This document shows positions 7,816-16,042 of a stretch of DNA of 64,000 bases, piece by piece. Every line of letters begins with the position of its first letter. Positions within the stretch are counted from its first letter, which is position 1. The position numbers and the translations under genes were made by a program. Below the pieces are notes generated by a model, which ran no database searches, was not told where the DNA came from, and was given only the letters and a program-made list of their open reading frames with translations. Source of the stretch: Leifsonia shinshuensis (GTDB taxonomy: Bacteria > Actinomycetota > Actinomycetes > Actinomycetales > Microbacteriaceae); assembly GCF_013410375.1 (NCBI RefSeq), contig NZ_JACCFL010000001.1:2914001-2978000 (forward strand). The letters are read 5' to 3'.

Positions 7816-9393
7816 TCAGTCGTTGCGGTTCGCGAACGCCATCAGCTCGGGCCCGCGCCGGTCGAACGCGCGCGCCCCCGCCCACAGCCCGCCGCCGAGC
7901 GCGGCGAAGCCGACCAGGACCGAGACGATCGGCGAGACGCCCAGCCAGAACGGGTTCACCGTGAGGCCGAGCACGAGGAAGACGATCGCGGGCGACGCCA
8001 GGATGACGATCGCGAAGAAGCTGAACGCCTGCGCGAGGGCGGCGGAGGCGCCGGAGCTCTGCGGCTGGGTGAACGCGCTGTCGCCCGGCTTGGTCGCCGG
8101 GTACGGGAACAGCGCCGAGAAGGCGCTCGACAGCCCGAGGCCGATCACCAGGATGGACCCGCAGAGCGCGGCGATCGCCGGCAGAACGGCCCAGTCGCCG
8201 AAGACCGCGGTGGTCACCACGGAGCCGACGGCGATCACCGGGATGCCGATCAGGACGGGCGGGAACATCCGCCCCAGCCGGTCGGCGATGCCGCGCGTCC
8301 CCGACACCAGGTGGAGCCAGATCGCGGTGCTGTCGAAGGCGACGTCGTTGTGGATGGTCCAGCCGAGGAACAGGCACACCAGCGGCAGCGGGACCAGGGA
8401 CGCGAAGTGGATCGGGAGGCCGCCGAGCGCGAGGGCGACGATCACGAACACCGGGATGACCGGGATCATCGCCAGCGCGACCCAGTAGCGCGGGTCCCGG
8501 CCCCAGTAGGTCATCGAGCGGGCGGCGATCGCGGCAGTCGGGCCGCCGGGCAGCCGGGCGAACCAGCCGAGGCCGTGGTGGTCGCGCACCCGCGGCTCCC
8601 GCTCCGGCGCGACGAGGACCAGGCTGACCAGCGTCCGCCAGACCAGCCAGAGCACGCCGACGGTGGCGGCGGCGACGAGGAACTGCAGGAAGGCCGCTCC
8701 CCCGTCGCCCTCGGCGGCGGCGCCCGGCATGCTCCAGGCCGCGCCGAGCGGCGTCCACTGCAGCCAGCCGGCGAAGCCGCTGAGCGTGCCGAGGCCGTCG
8801 CGGCCCCAGTCGACCGTGAGCAGCAGCAGGAGCACGGGCGCGATCAGCACGAGGGCGAGGATCGCGACGACGCCGCCGGCCTCCCTCGACCGCCGCGGGG
8901 ACACGAGCAGCGAGGCGACCGCGGCGGAGATCCGCGACGCCAGCACGCAGGTGGGGACGACGAGGAGCGCGGAGAGCACGGCGAGGACCGCCGCTCCCGG
9001 GTCGCGCGACCAGGTGATGACCGTCGCGAGCGAGCAGACGGACAGCACCAGCGCGGGCACGCCGATCAGCGCCGCGAGCGCCAGGGCGCGGGCGAGCTCG
9101 CGGTCGGGGATGCCGAACAGGGCGAACTTGCGCGGGTCGAGCGCGTCGTCCACGCCGAACAGGAGCGGCAGGAGCAGGAACCCGGCGACGACGATCGACC
9201 CGATCACGACCAGGACGCTGTGCACGTCCGCCACGTCGGGCGCGAGGCGCGCCGCCACGAGGGCGCCGATGACCAGCACGACCGTCACGATGCCGTACGC
9301 CAGGCCCAGCGCCAGCCCGAACACCTGCCACGGGCTGCGCCGGAAGGCGTTGGCCAGCAGCCTGAGCCTCAGTCCGAGAAGCTGTGCAACCAC
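7816..9393 (-). CDS. ABC transporter permease (large, multi-span)
   Basis: 525 residues with roughly 12 hydrophobic segments, starting with a basic L-R-L-R-L-L-A-N-A-F-R-R and ending in a charged F-D-R-R-G-P-E-L tail. It resembles the transporter permeases of actinobacteria paired with an ABC-2-type ATPase. The GTG at 9393 lies inside the 3' end of the ATPase gene (25-nt overlap) after a GGAGG about 10 nt upstream, so the two are translated from one mRNA. The substrate is unknown. Confidence 0.82.
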   Translation of the reverse strand: MVAQLLGLRLRLLANAFRRSPWQVFGLALGLAYGIVTVVLVIGALVAARLAPDVADVHSVLVVIGSIVVAGFLLLPLLFGVDDALDPRKFALFGIPDRELARALALAALIGVPALVLSVCSLATVITWSRDPGAAVLAVLSALLVVPTCVLASRISAAVASLLVSPRRSREAGGVVAILALVLIAPVLLLLLTVDWGRDGLGTLSGFAGWLQWTPLGAAWSMPGAAAEGDGGAAFLQFLVAAATVGVLWLVWRTLVSLVLVAPEREPRVRDHHGLGWFARLPGGPTAAIAARSMTYWGRDPRYWVALAMIPVIPVFVIVALALGGLPIHFASLVPLPLVCLFLGWTIHNDVAFDSTAIWLHLVSGTRGIADRLGRMFPPVLIGIPVIAVGSVVTTAVFGDWAVLPAIAALCGSILVIGLGLSSAFSALFPYPATKPGDSAFTQPQSSGASAALAQAFSFFAIVILASPAIVFLVLGLTVNPFWLGVSPIVSVLVGFAALGGGLWAGARAFDRRGPELMAFANRND

Positions 9394-10472
9394 TCCATGC
9401 CCTCCGCCGCCTTGCGGCCGCCCGCCAGGTCGACGAACCGCTCCTCCAGGGTCTGCTCGCCGCGCACCTCGTCGATGGTGCCGGCGGCGAGCACCTGGCC
9501 CCGGACGATGATCGCGACGCTGTCGCAGACCCGCTCGATCATGTCCATGCCGTGGCTGGACAGCACGACCGTGCCGCCCGCCGCCGTGTAGCGCTGGAGG
9601 ATGTCGACCACGTTGGCCGCGGAGACCGGGTCGACCGACTCGAACGGCTCGTCCAGGACGAGCAGACGCGGCGAGTGGATCATGGCGGCAGCGAGCGCGA
9701 TCTTCTTGGTCATGCCCGCCGAGTAGTCGGCCACGAGCCGGTCGAGCGCGTCGTCGATGCCGAACGCCTTCGCGAGGTCGGCGGTGCGCGCGTGCACGGT
9801 CTTCGCGGACAGCCCGCGCAGTGTGCCGGCGTAGTGCAGGAACTGGGCGCCGGTGAGGCGGTCGAACAGCCGCAGCTTGTCCGGGAGGACGCCGATGACG
9901 TGCTTGGCCCGCACCGGCTCGGTCCAGACGTCGACGCCGTGCACGACGATGCGGCCCTCGTCGGGGCGCAACAGGCCGGTGATGATCGACAGGGTCGTGG
10001 TCTTGCCGGCGCCGTTCGGGCCGACGATCCCGTAGAACGAGCCCTCGCGCACGTCCAGCGAGACTCCGTCGACGGCGACGACCGAGCCGTAGCGCTTGCT
10101 GACGCCGTGCACCGTCAGCACGCTCGGGCGGGTGTCCACGACCGGTGCGGTCTCGACCACGGGCGGTGCGGTCTCGACCACGGGCGGTGCGGTCTCGGCG
10201 ACAGGAGCCGCCTCCGCGGCCGGCTTCGCCGCGCGGGTCTTGGCGGTCGTCGTGCGCTTGCGCGGCGTCGGCGTGCGGGTGCTCGACCCGGCTGCCGCGG
10301 CCGCCGTCTTCGGCTGTGTGCGCTTCGCGGCCGGGCGTGCGGCCGGCGCCGTCTGCTCCGTCGCTGTCTCTGCGGTCTCGGGCATCCGCTCCCCCTCGTC
10401 GTCCCCCCTGGCTCCGGGCAGGTCGGCCCCCGGCTCGGTGCTGCCGCCGGGTCGTGCGTGCTCGGAACTCAC
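9369..10472 (-). CDS. ABC transporter ATP-binding protein with Ala/Pro/Thr-rich N-terminal extension
   Basis: 367 residues. The first ~125 are low-complexity (A-P-V-V-E-T repeats, Lys/Arg/Ala/Thr-rich). The ATPase domain follows with Walker A G-P-N-G-A-G-K-T-T-T, a variant signature Y-S-A-G-M-T-K-K, Walker B L-L-V-L-D-E-P-F and H-loop V-L-S-S-H-G-M-D. It energises the adjacent permease. The start is uncertain: GTG 10472 has TACGGT (plus 10479-10484) 6 nt upstream and would be leaderless; ATG 10385 has a good GGGGGAG site and would give a protein 29 residues shorter. The repeat region shows that the extension is fast-evolving. Confidence 0.85.
   Translation of the reverse strand: MSSEHARPGGSTEPGADLPGARGDDEGERMPETAETATEQTAPAARPAAKRTQPKTAAAAAGSSTRTPTPRKRTTTAKTRAAKPAAEAAPVAETAPPVVETAPPVVETAPVVDTRPSVLTVHGVSKRYGSVVAVDGVSLDVREGSFYGIVGPNGAGKTTTLSIITGLLRPDEGRIVVHGVDVWTEPVRAKHVIGVLPDKLRLFDRLTGAQFLHYAGTLRGLSAKTVHARTADLAKAFGIDDALDRLVADYSAGMTKKIALAAAMIHSPRLLVLDEPFESVDPVSAANVVDILQRYTAAGGTVVLSSHGMDMIERVCDSVAIIVRGQVLAAGTIDEVRGEQTLEERFVDLAGGRKAAEGMEWLHSFSD
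10135..10198. repeat. 21-bp tandem repeat within the ABC ATPase gene
   Basis: Two perfect 21-bp copies (10151-10171 and 10172-10192) with degenerate partial copies on both sides. On the minus strand they encode repeats of A-P-P-V-V-E-T. The period is a multiple of three, so copy-number change keeps the frame and only lengthens or shortens the linker. Confidence 0.9.
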
Positions 10473-10800
10473 CACGCAACCGTACCAAGACGGAACCGCT
10501 TGCGTACCCCCCGACGGGTGACCTCATAGCGACGCGCCCGGGCGGGGCCCGGCGCGCCTAGGAATGTCCTGTGAGGAACATAACGACACCACAACGACCG
10601 CCGTCAACCCCTGCCCCCGGACGAGGGCCGCCGGTATTCTGGTGCAGGCATGAAGGCGTGTCGAAACACGTAAAGCGTGAATGAACTCCCGGTGACATCT
10701 GGATCTTCCAGAACCCGTCCCGGAGGTTCAGCGGGCCGGCGCCGAGAGCCCCCGCAGCACCACACCCTCACGGGGTTCGCGCGGATTCAAGGAGATGATT
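10473..10800. promoter_or_regulatory. 328-nt intergenic region with divergent promoters
   Basis: No gene is seen here. The left end carries the TACGGT -10 (10479-10484, minus) for the ABC ATPase. TATTCT at 10635-10640 is a good rightward -10 for the nucleotidyltransferase gene and would leave a leader of about 150 nt. The leader begins with a small hairpin, CGTGT/ACACG with a CGAA loop (10657-10670). AAGGAG at 10788-10793 is the ribosome site for the GTG at 10801. The rest shows no clear structure. Confidence 0.5.
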
Positions 10801-11493
10801 GTGACGACCCAGGTAGTGATCCTCGCTGCGGGCATGGGCAGCCGGCTCGGCCGGAGCCTTCCGAAGCCGCTGACCGAGCTGAGCGACGGCCGCACCATCA
10901 TGCAGCAGCAGTTCGACAACATCCACGCCGCGTTCGGCAAGGACGTCGTCGTCACCATCGTCGTCGGCTACAAGCTCGAGCACATCATCGAGGCGTTCCC
11001 GGACGCCGAGTTCGTCTACAACGAGCAGTACGACCAGACCAACACGTCCAAGAGCCTCATGCGCGCCCTGCAGTCCTCGGGCCCCGGCGGCGTGCTCTGG
11101 ATGAACGGCGACGTCGTCTTCGACCCGGCCGTCCTGGTCCGCGGCGCGGCGATGGTCGCCCGCGACCAGACCTTCGTCACGGTCAACACCTCGTCGGTCG
11201 CCGACGAGGAGGTCAAGTACACCACCGGCCCCGAGGGCTACATCCACGAGCTGTCCAAGACCGTCAAGGGCGGCCTCGGCGAGGCCGTCGGCATCAACTA
11301 CATCTCGGGCAAGGACAAGGCCGCCCTGCTGCGCCAGCTCCAGCGCGTCGCCGACCAGGACTACTTCGAGCGCGGCCTCGAGCTCGCGATCGAGCAGGAC
11401 CGCCTGCTGGTCGAGCCGGTCGACATCTCCGACCTCTACGCCGTCGAGGTGGACTTCCAGGAGGACCTGGAGCGCGCGAATCTTTTCGTATAG
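10801..11493 (+). CDS. Nucleotidyltransferase (phosphocholine/inositol-phosphate cytidylyltransferase-like)
   Basis: 230 residues. The N-terminal V-I-L-A-A-G-M-G-S-R-L-G and P-K-P-L-T-E-L (Lys of the sugar/alcohol-phosphate NTP-transferase fold) identify the family, and W-M-N-G-D-V-V-F carries the metal-binding Asp (about residue 100). Such enzymes couple CTP or another NTP to a phosphorylated alcohol or sugar. GTG 10801 is chosen because AAGGAG ends 7 nt upstream; the in-frame ATG at 10795 is only 1 nt from that site. The neighbouring polymer exporter and the CDP-alcohol phosphotransferase at 16-17 kb suggest that it makes a CDP-alcohol precursor for a surface glycan (inference). Confidence 0.82.
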   Translation: MTTQVVILAAGMGSRLGRSLPKPLTELSDGRTIMQQQFDNIHAAFGKDVVVTIVVGYKLEHIIEAFPDAEFVYNEQYDQTNTSKSLMRALQSSGPGGVLWMNGDVVFDPAVLVRGAAMVARDQTFVTVNTSSVADEEVKYTTGPEGYIHELSKTVKGGLGEAVGINYISGKDKAALLRQLQRVADQDYFERGLELAIEQDRLLVEPVDISDLYAVEVDFQEDLERANLFV

Positions 11494-11547
11494 TCGAAGG
11501 GCCGCGTGACGAGAACACGCAGCCAGCGATCAATACGATAGGTTCCC

Positions 11548-12432
11548 GTGACCAGTACCCCCGTCGACCTGCGCCCGGCGCAGCGGACGCGCTCGGCGCG
11601 CTACCGCCATTCGCTGTGGCTCCTGACGCGCCGCGACCTGCGCGTCCGCTACTCGACCAGCGCTCTGGGCTACCTGTGGTCGATCCTCGATCCGCTCGTC
11701 ATGAGCGCGATCTACTGGTTCGTCTTCACGGTGATCTTCCACCGCAGCGTCGGCGAGAACCCCTACATCGTGTTCCTGCTGGCGGCGCTGCTGCCGTGGA
11801 TGTGGTTCAACGGCGCGGTCTCCGACAGCACGCGGGCGTTCCTGCGCGAGGCGAAGCTGATCCGCTCGACGATGATTCCCCGCACGATCTGGGTGAACCG
11901 GATCGTGGCCTCCAAGGGCATCGAGTTCCTGCTGTCGCTGCCGGTGCTCGCGATCTTCGCGATCGCGACAGGCGCGCGTGTGAACATCGACATCCTGCTG
12001 TTCCCGCTCGCGATCCTCATCCAGATCGTGCTCACGGTCGGCGTCGGGCTCATCATCGCGCCGCTGGTGGTGTTCTTCCGCGACCTGGAGCGGGCCGTGA
12101 AGCTCGCGCTGCGCTTCCTCTTCTATGCGTCGCCGATCATCTACAGCGCGCGCGACCTGCCCGGCGGCTGCGGAGCCGGCGTCGCGGCGAAGCACTGCGC
12201 AGCCTACGTCGCGGCGCACCCGGGCGCGCAGACCGAGACGCTGTTCTCGCTGCACTTCTGGTCGGCCTTCAACCCGCTGACCGGCATCTTCAGCCTGTAC
12301 CGCGCGGCGTTCTTCCCCGAGGAGCTGGACTGGTACCTGGTCATCGTGGCCGCGCTGATGTCGCTGCTGCTGCTCGTCGTGGGCTTCCTCGTGTTCAAGC
12401 GCTTCGAGCGCGACGTCCTGAAGGAGATCTAG
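11548..12432 (+). CDS. ABC-2 polysaccharide/teichoic acid export permease (Wzm/TagG-like)
   Basis: 294 residues with six membrane spans. The early R-R-D-L-R-V-R-Y-S-T-S-A-L-G-Y-L-W-S segment, P-W-M-W-F-N-G and F-R-D-L-E-R-A-V-K are hallmarks of the Wzm/TagG/RfbA family. It forms the membrane channel that exports finished undecaprenyl-linked polymer with the ATPase encoded immediately downstream. The GTG at 11548 has TACGAT (11534-11539) 8 nt upstream, consistent with its own leaderless mRNA. Stop TAG and the next gene's GTG are directly adjacent (0 nt). Confidence 0.92.
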   Translation: MTSTPVDLRPAQRTRSARYRHSLWLLTRRDLRVRYSTSALGYLWSILDPLVMSAIYWFVFTVIFHRSVGENPYIVFLLAALLPWMWFNGAVSDSTRAFLREAKLIRSTMIPRTIWVNRIVASKGIEFLLSLPVLAIFAIATGARVNIDILLFPLAILIQIVLTVGVGLIIAPLVVFFRDLERAVKLALRFLFYASPIIYSARDLPGGCGAGVAAKHCAAYVAAHPGAQTETLFSLHFWSAFNPLTGIFSLYRAAFFPEELDWYLVIVAALMSLLLLVVGFLVFKRFERDVLKEI

Positions 12433-13167
12433 GTGTCCGCCGTCATCGACGTCACCGGCCTGGGCGTGCGGTTCAAGCGGAACCGCGGCGCGCGGCGCTC
12501 CTTCAAGGACCTGTTCGGCGGCCGGCAGCGCCGTGCGCGGCCCGACGACTTCTGGCCGCTGCGGAACGTGACCTTCCGCGTCGAGCCCGGTGAGTCCATC
12601 GGGGTCGTCGGCCGCAACGGCCAGGGCAAGTCGACCCTGCTGAAGCTGGTGGCCGGCGTGCTGCTGCCCGATGAGGGCAGTGTGAGGGTCACCGAGGGGG
12701 TCGCTCCCCTCATCGAGATCACCGGCGGCTTCGTGGACGACCTGACCGTCCGCGACAACGTGTACCTCACCGCGGGCCTGCACGGGATGACCAAGTCCCA
12801 GATCGACCGGCGGTTCGACGAGATCATCGACTTCGCGGAGATCGGCGACTTCGTCGACACCCCATACAAGCACCTCTCCAGCGGCATGAAGGTGCGGATC
12901 GCGTTCTCCGTGATCGCGCAGCTGGAGGAGCCCGTGCTCCTGGTCGACGAGGTGCTCGCCGTCGGCGACCGCGGCTTCCGCGAGAAGTGCTACGCGAAGA
13001 TCGAGGAGCTCCTCGCCGGCGGCAGGACGCTCTTCTTCGTCTCCCACAACGAGAAGGACCTGCGCCGCTTCTGCTCGCGCGGGCTCTACCTCGACAAGGG
13101 CGGACTGGTGCTGGACGGCCCGATCGACGCGGTGCTCGACCTCTACAACCAGGACTACGGGTCGTAG
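12433..13167 (+). CDS. ABC polysaccharide/teichoic acid export ATPase (Wzt/TagH-like)
   Basis: 244 residues. Walker A G-R-N-G-Q-G-K-S-T (about residue 60), the family-specific L-I-E-I-T-G-G-F patch, signature L-S-S-G-M-K-V-R, Walker B V-L-L-V-D-E-V-L-A-V-G-D and H-loop V-S-H-N. It lacks the C-terminal carbohydrate-binding domain of long Wzt proteins, so it should export without recognising a terminal cap. GTG directly follows the permease stop and has AAGGAGAT upstream. Confidence 0.93.
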   Translation: MSAVIDVTGLGVRFKRNRGARRSFKDLFGGRQRRARPDDFWPLRNVTFRVEPGESIGVVGRNGQGKSTLLKLVAGVLLPDEGSVRVTEGVAPLIEITGGFVDDLTVRDNVYLTAGLHGMTKSQIDRRFDEIIDFAEIGDFVDTPYKHLSSGMKVRIAFSVIAQLEEPVLLVDEVLAVGDRGFREKCYAKIEELLAGGRTLFFVSHNEKDLRRFCSRGLYLDKGGLVLDGPIDAVLDLYNQDYGS

Positions 13168-13194
13168 AGAATCCCTGGTGAGAGCCGGTTTCCG

Positions 13195-13212
13195 GGAGGA
13201 CGGAAGTCCTCC
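13195..13212 (+). terminator. Hairpin with GGAA tetraloop after the exporter ATPase gene
   Basis: GGAGGAC (13195-13201) and GTCCTCC (13206-13212) form a perfect 7-bp stem closed by a GNRA-type GGAA loop, 28 nt past the stop. There is no T-run, so it may act as an actinobacterial-type terminator or as an mRNA-end stabiliser. Confidence 0.45.
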
Positions 13213-13304
13213 ACAGAAAAGAATCTCGGCGAGTTGTCCCCGGAAAGGGTTTTTAAGCCCGATTTCGGCGTTCGAGCGTCGGAGGGCGTGGCTAACTTTG
13301 CCGC

Positions 13305-13616
13305 ATGGAACACCGACTTCGTCACCCACTCCCACCGCTCCGTGACCGCCGCTTCGCCTACCGCGTCCCCTGGACCGTCGACCGCAGCACCGCTCCGCAC
13401 TACCGTCTCGTCAACACCGGGCGGGAGGAACTGCGCGGAGTGACCGTGAGCATCGCGGGCAGCTCGTCCGTCCGCGTGAGCGCCCCTGCGCTCGTCCGCC
13501 CCGGAGAGGCGGTGCGCGCCAGCCTCAGCGGCGGCGACCCTGCCAGGGACACGGTGCTCATCGTGCGCTGGTTCCCGCCCGACGGGCGCGAGTACCTCTG
13601 GCAGGTGAGCTTCTGA
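13305..13616 (+). CDS. Small hypothetical protein, predicted beta-rich fold
   Basis: 103 residues, no recognised family. The N-terminus is basic. The rest alternates short hydrophobic stretches with turns (L-V-N-T-G-R-E-E-L-R-G-V-T-V-S-I, A-P-A-L-V-R-P-G-E-A-V-R-A, I-V-R-W-F-P-P-D-G), a pattern seen in Ig-like or CARDB-like beta-sandwich domains. No signal peptide or membrane helix. ATG 13305 is 6 nt after TAACTT (13293-13298), with TTCGAG (13271-13276) as a -35 at 16-nt spacing, so it has its own leaderless promoter. A very strong terminator follows 2 nt after the stop, so it is a self-contained unit. Confidence 0.7.
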   Translation: MEHRLRHPLPPLRDRRFAYRVPWTVDRSTAPHYRLVNTGREELRGVTVSIAGSSSVRVSAPALVRPGEAVRASLSGGDPARDTVLIVRWFPPDGREYLWQVSF

Positions 13617-13618
13617 CC

Positions 13619-13651
13619 GTGGGGCCGGCCGCGCACCGCGGCCGGCCCCAC
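13619..13651 (+). terminator. 15-bp GC-rich hairpin terminator
   Basis: GTGGGGCCGGCCGCG (13619-13633) pairs perfectly with CGCGGCCGGCCCCAC (13637-13651) around a 3-nt CAC loop. It begins 2 nt after the stop codon of the 103-aa protein gene. There is no U-tract, as is common for actinobacterial terminators. Confidence 0.8.
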
Positions 13652-13751
13652 TCCGACGGAGCAAGCATTATCCGTCGTCGTGGCCTCGGGCGTGAAAGCA
13701 GACGTGGCAGGCACTCTGGTCCGGAAATCCGCAGCCCGATAAGCATGAGTC

Positions 13752-14051
13752 ATGAATTCTTCGACCTCATCGGCCGCGGAGCAGTTCGGACAGAAGGTAC
13801 GACGCACGCGGATCGCCCTCGGACTCAGCCAGGAGAGCATCGCGGAACTCGCTCAGATGCACGTCACCAACTACGGCAAGATCGAACGCGGCATCGCGAA
13901 CCCCAGCCTCGTGACCATCCTGCGGATCGCCAGCGTGCTCGGCACCGATGTGTCGACGCTCACCGAGGGTCTCTCGCGAGACGACCTCCCCGCCGAGTTC
14001 GAGGTGCTCTCGGCGACGGAGTTCCTCCGGGAACGCGCCCGGCGGAGCTGA
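13752..14051 (+). CDS. XRE-family helix-turn-helix regulator
   Basis: 99 residues. An HTH_3 domain occupies about residues 11-68: F-G-Q-K-V-R-R-T-R-I-A-L-G-L-S-Q-E-S-I-A-E-L is the first half, and N-Y-G-K-I-E-R-G-I-A-N-P-S-L-V-T-I-L-R-I-A the recognition half. A short acidic/hydrophobic tail follows, possibly for dimerisation. GATAAG (13738-13743) lies 8 nt before ATG 13752, so the mRNA is probably leaderless. No toxin or phage partner is adjacent and its target is unknown. Confidence 0.85.
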   Translation: MNSSTSSAAEQFGQKVRRTRIALGLSQESIAELAQMHVTNYGKIERGIANPSLVTILRIASVLGTDVSTLTEGLSRDDLPAEFEVLSATEFLRERARRS

Positions 14052-14114
14052 GCGCACGGCGCGCAATCCCGCAAGCCCTGGCCCTGCGCGTGCGGCGGCC
14101 TACACTCGGTAAGG

Positions 14115-15164
14115 ATGACCAAGCGACCCGAGCCCTTCGTCTCCCCGACCGGCGGACCGCCCCGCGGCGGCGAGACCCCGCGCGCCGTCGACGCCACCCT
14201 GGATCGTTTCCTCGGCATCCAGCGGCCGGTGGTCCTCGGCCACCTTCGCGGGCTGCGCAAGCGGCACCCGGACGCGACGGCGCTGGAGCTCGCCGGCATC
14301 CTGGAACGGCGCTACGTCGCCGCGGTCACCACCGGCGGCGCCGCTGTCGGGGCCACCGCGGTCATCCCCGCCATCGGCACCGGGGTGACCCTCGCACTGT
14401 CCGGCCTGGAGACGGCCGGCTTCCTGGAGGCCACCGCGCTGTACGCGCAGTCGCTGAGTGAGCTGCACGGCATCGCCGTGGACGACCCGGCGCGAGCCCG
14501 GGCGCTCGTGCTCACGATGATGCTCGGCCGCGAGGGCTCCGACCTCGTCCGGCAGCTCGCCGGCCAGGTGACCGGAGCCGGGGTGACGCGCACCGCCTAC
14601 TGGGGCGAGCTCGTCACGACCACGCTGCCGTCGATGGTCGTCGGCCCGCTCGTCGACCGGCTCCGGAACGTCTTCATCCGCCAGTTCGCGGTGCGCGGCG
14701 GCGCCTCGATCATCGCCAGGGCGATCCCGTTCGGCATCGGCGCGGTGGTGGGAGGCACGGGCAACCACATCCTCGGCCGCCGGGTGGTCATGAACTCCCG
14801 CCTGGCCTTCGGTCCGGCGCCCCTCGCCATCCCGGAGGCGCTCGCCCCGGTGGAGGGACCGGGCGCCGTGCGGCGGCTCGGCGCCGGCACCGGCCGCCGC
14901 GTCGTCCGGGCCGGAACCGTGCTGCGCAGCGCCCTGCCCGGGCGCATCGTGCGGCGCGGCAAGCCGGGCCGCGGCGCAGCCGAACTCGAGGGACCTGGCG
15001 AGCTGGAAGGGCCCGCGTCCCAACACGGGCCTGCCAGGTCGGAGCGGCCCGCCGCGCAGACGGAATCAGCCGCGGCGGAGGAGTCACTCGTTCCCGGCGG
15101 AGCGGACGCACCGGACGGCACGGCCCTCCTCGACGCGTCAGCGGACCGCCCGGCCGAGCGCTAG
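14115..15164 (+). CDS. Conserved hypothetical membrane-associated protein
   Basis: 349 residues. A helical N-terminal part (to about 70) is followed by a glycine/alanine-rich hydrophobic hairpin (T-T-G-G-A-A-V-G-A-T-A-V-I-P-A-I-G-T-G, about residue 75-95), a long helix E-T-A-G-F-L-E-A-T-A-L-Y-A-Q-S-L, and another Gly-rich hydrophobic segment (G-I-G-A-V-V-G-G-T-G). The last ~80 residues are disordered and rich in Gly, Ala, Pro and Glu. The pattern is reminiscent of EcsC-like proteins, but I am not sure. TACACT (14101-14106) lies 8 nt before ATG 14115 (leaderless). Its stop shares the tetranucleotide CTAG with the convergent glycosyltransferase gene. Confidence 0.7.
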   Translation: MTKRPEPFVSPTGGPPRGGETPRAVDATLDRFLGIQRPVVLGHLRGLRKRHPDATALELAGILERRYVAAVTTGGAAVGATAVIPAIGTGVTLALSGLETAGFLEATALYAQSLSELHGIAVDDPARARALVLTMMLGREGSDLVRQLAGQVTGAGVTRTAYWGELVTTTLPSMVVGPLVDRLRNVFIRQFAVRGGASIIARAIPFGIGAVVGGTGNHILGRRVVMNSRLAFGPAPLAIPEALAPVEGPGAVRRLGAGTGRRVVRAGTVLRSALPGRIVRRGKPGRGAAELEGPGELEGPASQHGPARSERPAAQTESAAAEESLVPGGADAPDGTALLDASADRPAER

Positions 15165-16042
15165 ACGATCGGCGGGCGCCCGGCGGCCGTCATGCGCAGC
15201 ACCGTGCGCCAGCGGATCGGCCGGCGCTCGCCCGGGTCGGTGCGCCAGCCCTCGCGCCAGCCGCCGAACCACGCGCGCAGCACGGCCGGCTTGCGGAACC
15301 AGCGCAGCAGCTGGATGCCCGTCCAGGAGCCGACGTAGAGCGGCACCAGCGGCGCGGGCAGGTTGCGGCGCGCCAGCCACACCCGGTTCCGCGCGTTCAG
15401 CCGGTAGTAGTAGGAGTGCCGGGTCGGCGAGACGGCCGGGTGCTCGGCGACCAGGTCGCCGGCGTACCAGACGCGCTTGCCCTGGTCCCACACCCGCCAG
15501 GCCAGCTCGATGCCCTCGTGCGCGTAGAAGAACGGGTCGGCCCAGCCGCCCGCGCGCTCGAACACGGCGCGCGGGAGGACGATCACGGCCTCCAGCACCG
15601 AGAAGACGGCGGACGACCGCTCCGGCTCGCCCTTGCGGATCCGCGGGATCCAGCGCCGCGGCGACGGCTTGCCGTCCCGCGCGCGCAGCCGGGGCTGGAT
15701 CATGCCGATGCCCGGCTCGCGGCGCAGCAGCGCGATCGCGTCGCTGAGGAACCGCGGCGAGGGGATGTCGGCGTCGTCGTCGAGGAACAGCAGATACTCC
15801 CCCGCCACCAGCGGGACGCCGCGGTTGCGGCCGGCCGGGATCCCGAGGTTCTCCGGCAGGGCCAGCGTGCGGACGGCGGCCGGCAGCGGCGGCTGCGACG
15901 ACGCCGGGTCCCAGCCGTTGCCGACCACGACGATGTCGGTCTCGACGCCCTCCTGGCGGAGCACGGACTCCACGCCCCGGAGCAGGTCGTCGGGCCGGGT
16001 GCCCTGGGTGAGCACCACCACGCCGACCCTGGGGTCAGCCAC
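15161..16042 (-). CDS. Family 2 glycosyltransferase
   Basis: 293 residues. A GT-A fold starts at the N-terminus (V-V-V-L-T-Q-G), with the nucleotide-sugar/metal D-D-D-A-D-I motif (about residue 93) preceded by N-L-G-I-P-A-G-R-N-R-G, and H-E-G-I-E-L-A-W-R as the ED-type catalytic region. A C-terminal amphipathic/hydrophobic stretch (P-L-Y-V-G-S-W-T-G-I-Q-L-L) may touch the membrane. The GTG at 16042 overlaps the upstream gene by 8 nt (GTGGCTGA). It is the third gene of a GT2 / CDP-alcohol phosphotransferase / GT2 operon, likely building a surface glycan or glycolipid. Confidence 0.9.
   Translation of the reverse strand: MADPRVGVVVLTQGTRPDDLLRGVESVLRQEGVETDIVVVGNGWDPASSQPPLPAAVRTLALPENLGIPAGRNRGVPLVAGEYLLFLDDDADIPSPRFLSDAIALLRREPGIGMIQPRLRARDGKPSPRRWIPRIRKGEPERSSAVFSVLEAVIVLPRAVFERAGGWADPFFYAHEGIELAWRVWDQGKRVWYAGDLVAEHPAVSPTRHSYYYRLNARNRVWLARRNLPAPLVPLYVGSWTGIQLLRWFRKPAVLRAWFGGWREGWRTDPGERRPIRWRTVLRMTAAGRPPIV

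Noticed and set aside
10561..10580. Imperfect palindrome TGTCCT...AGGAACA
   Set aside because: The arms differ in length by one base and it is not placed at either promoter; too weak to call.
13752..14051. XRE regulator as part of a toxin-antitoxin pair or prophage
   Set aside because: The flanking genes are an isolated small beta protein and a membrane protein; no toxin, integrase or phage gene is present.
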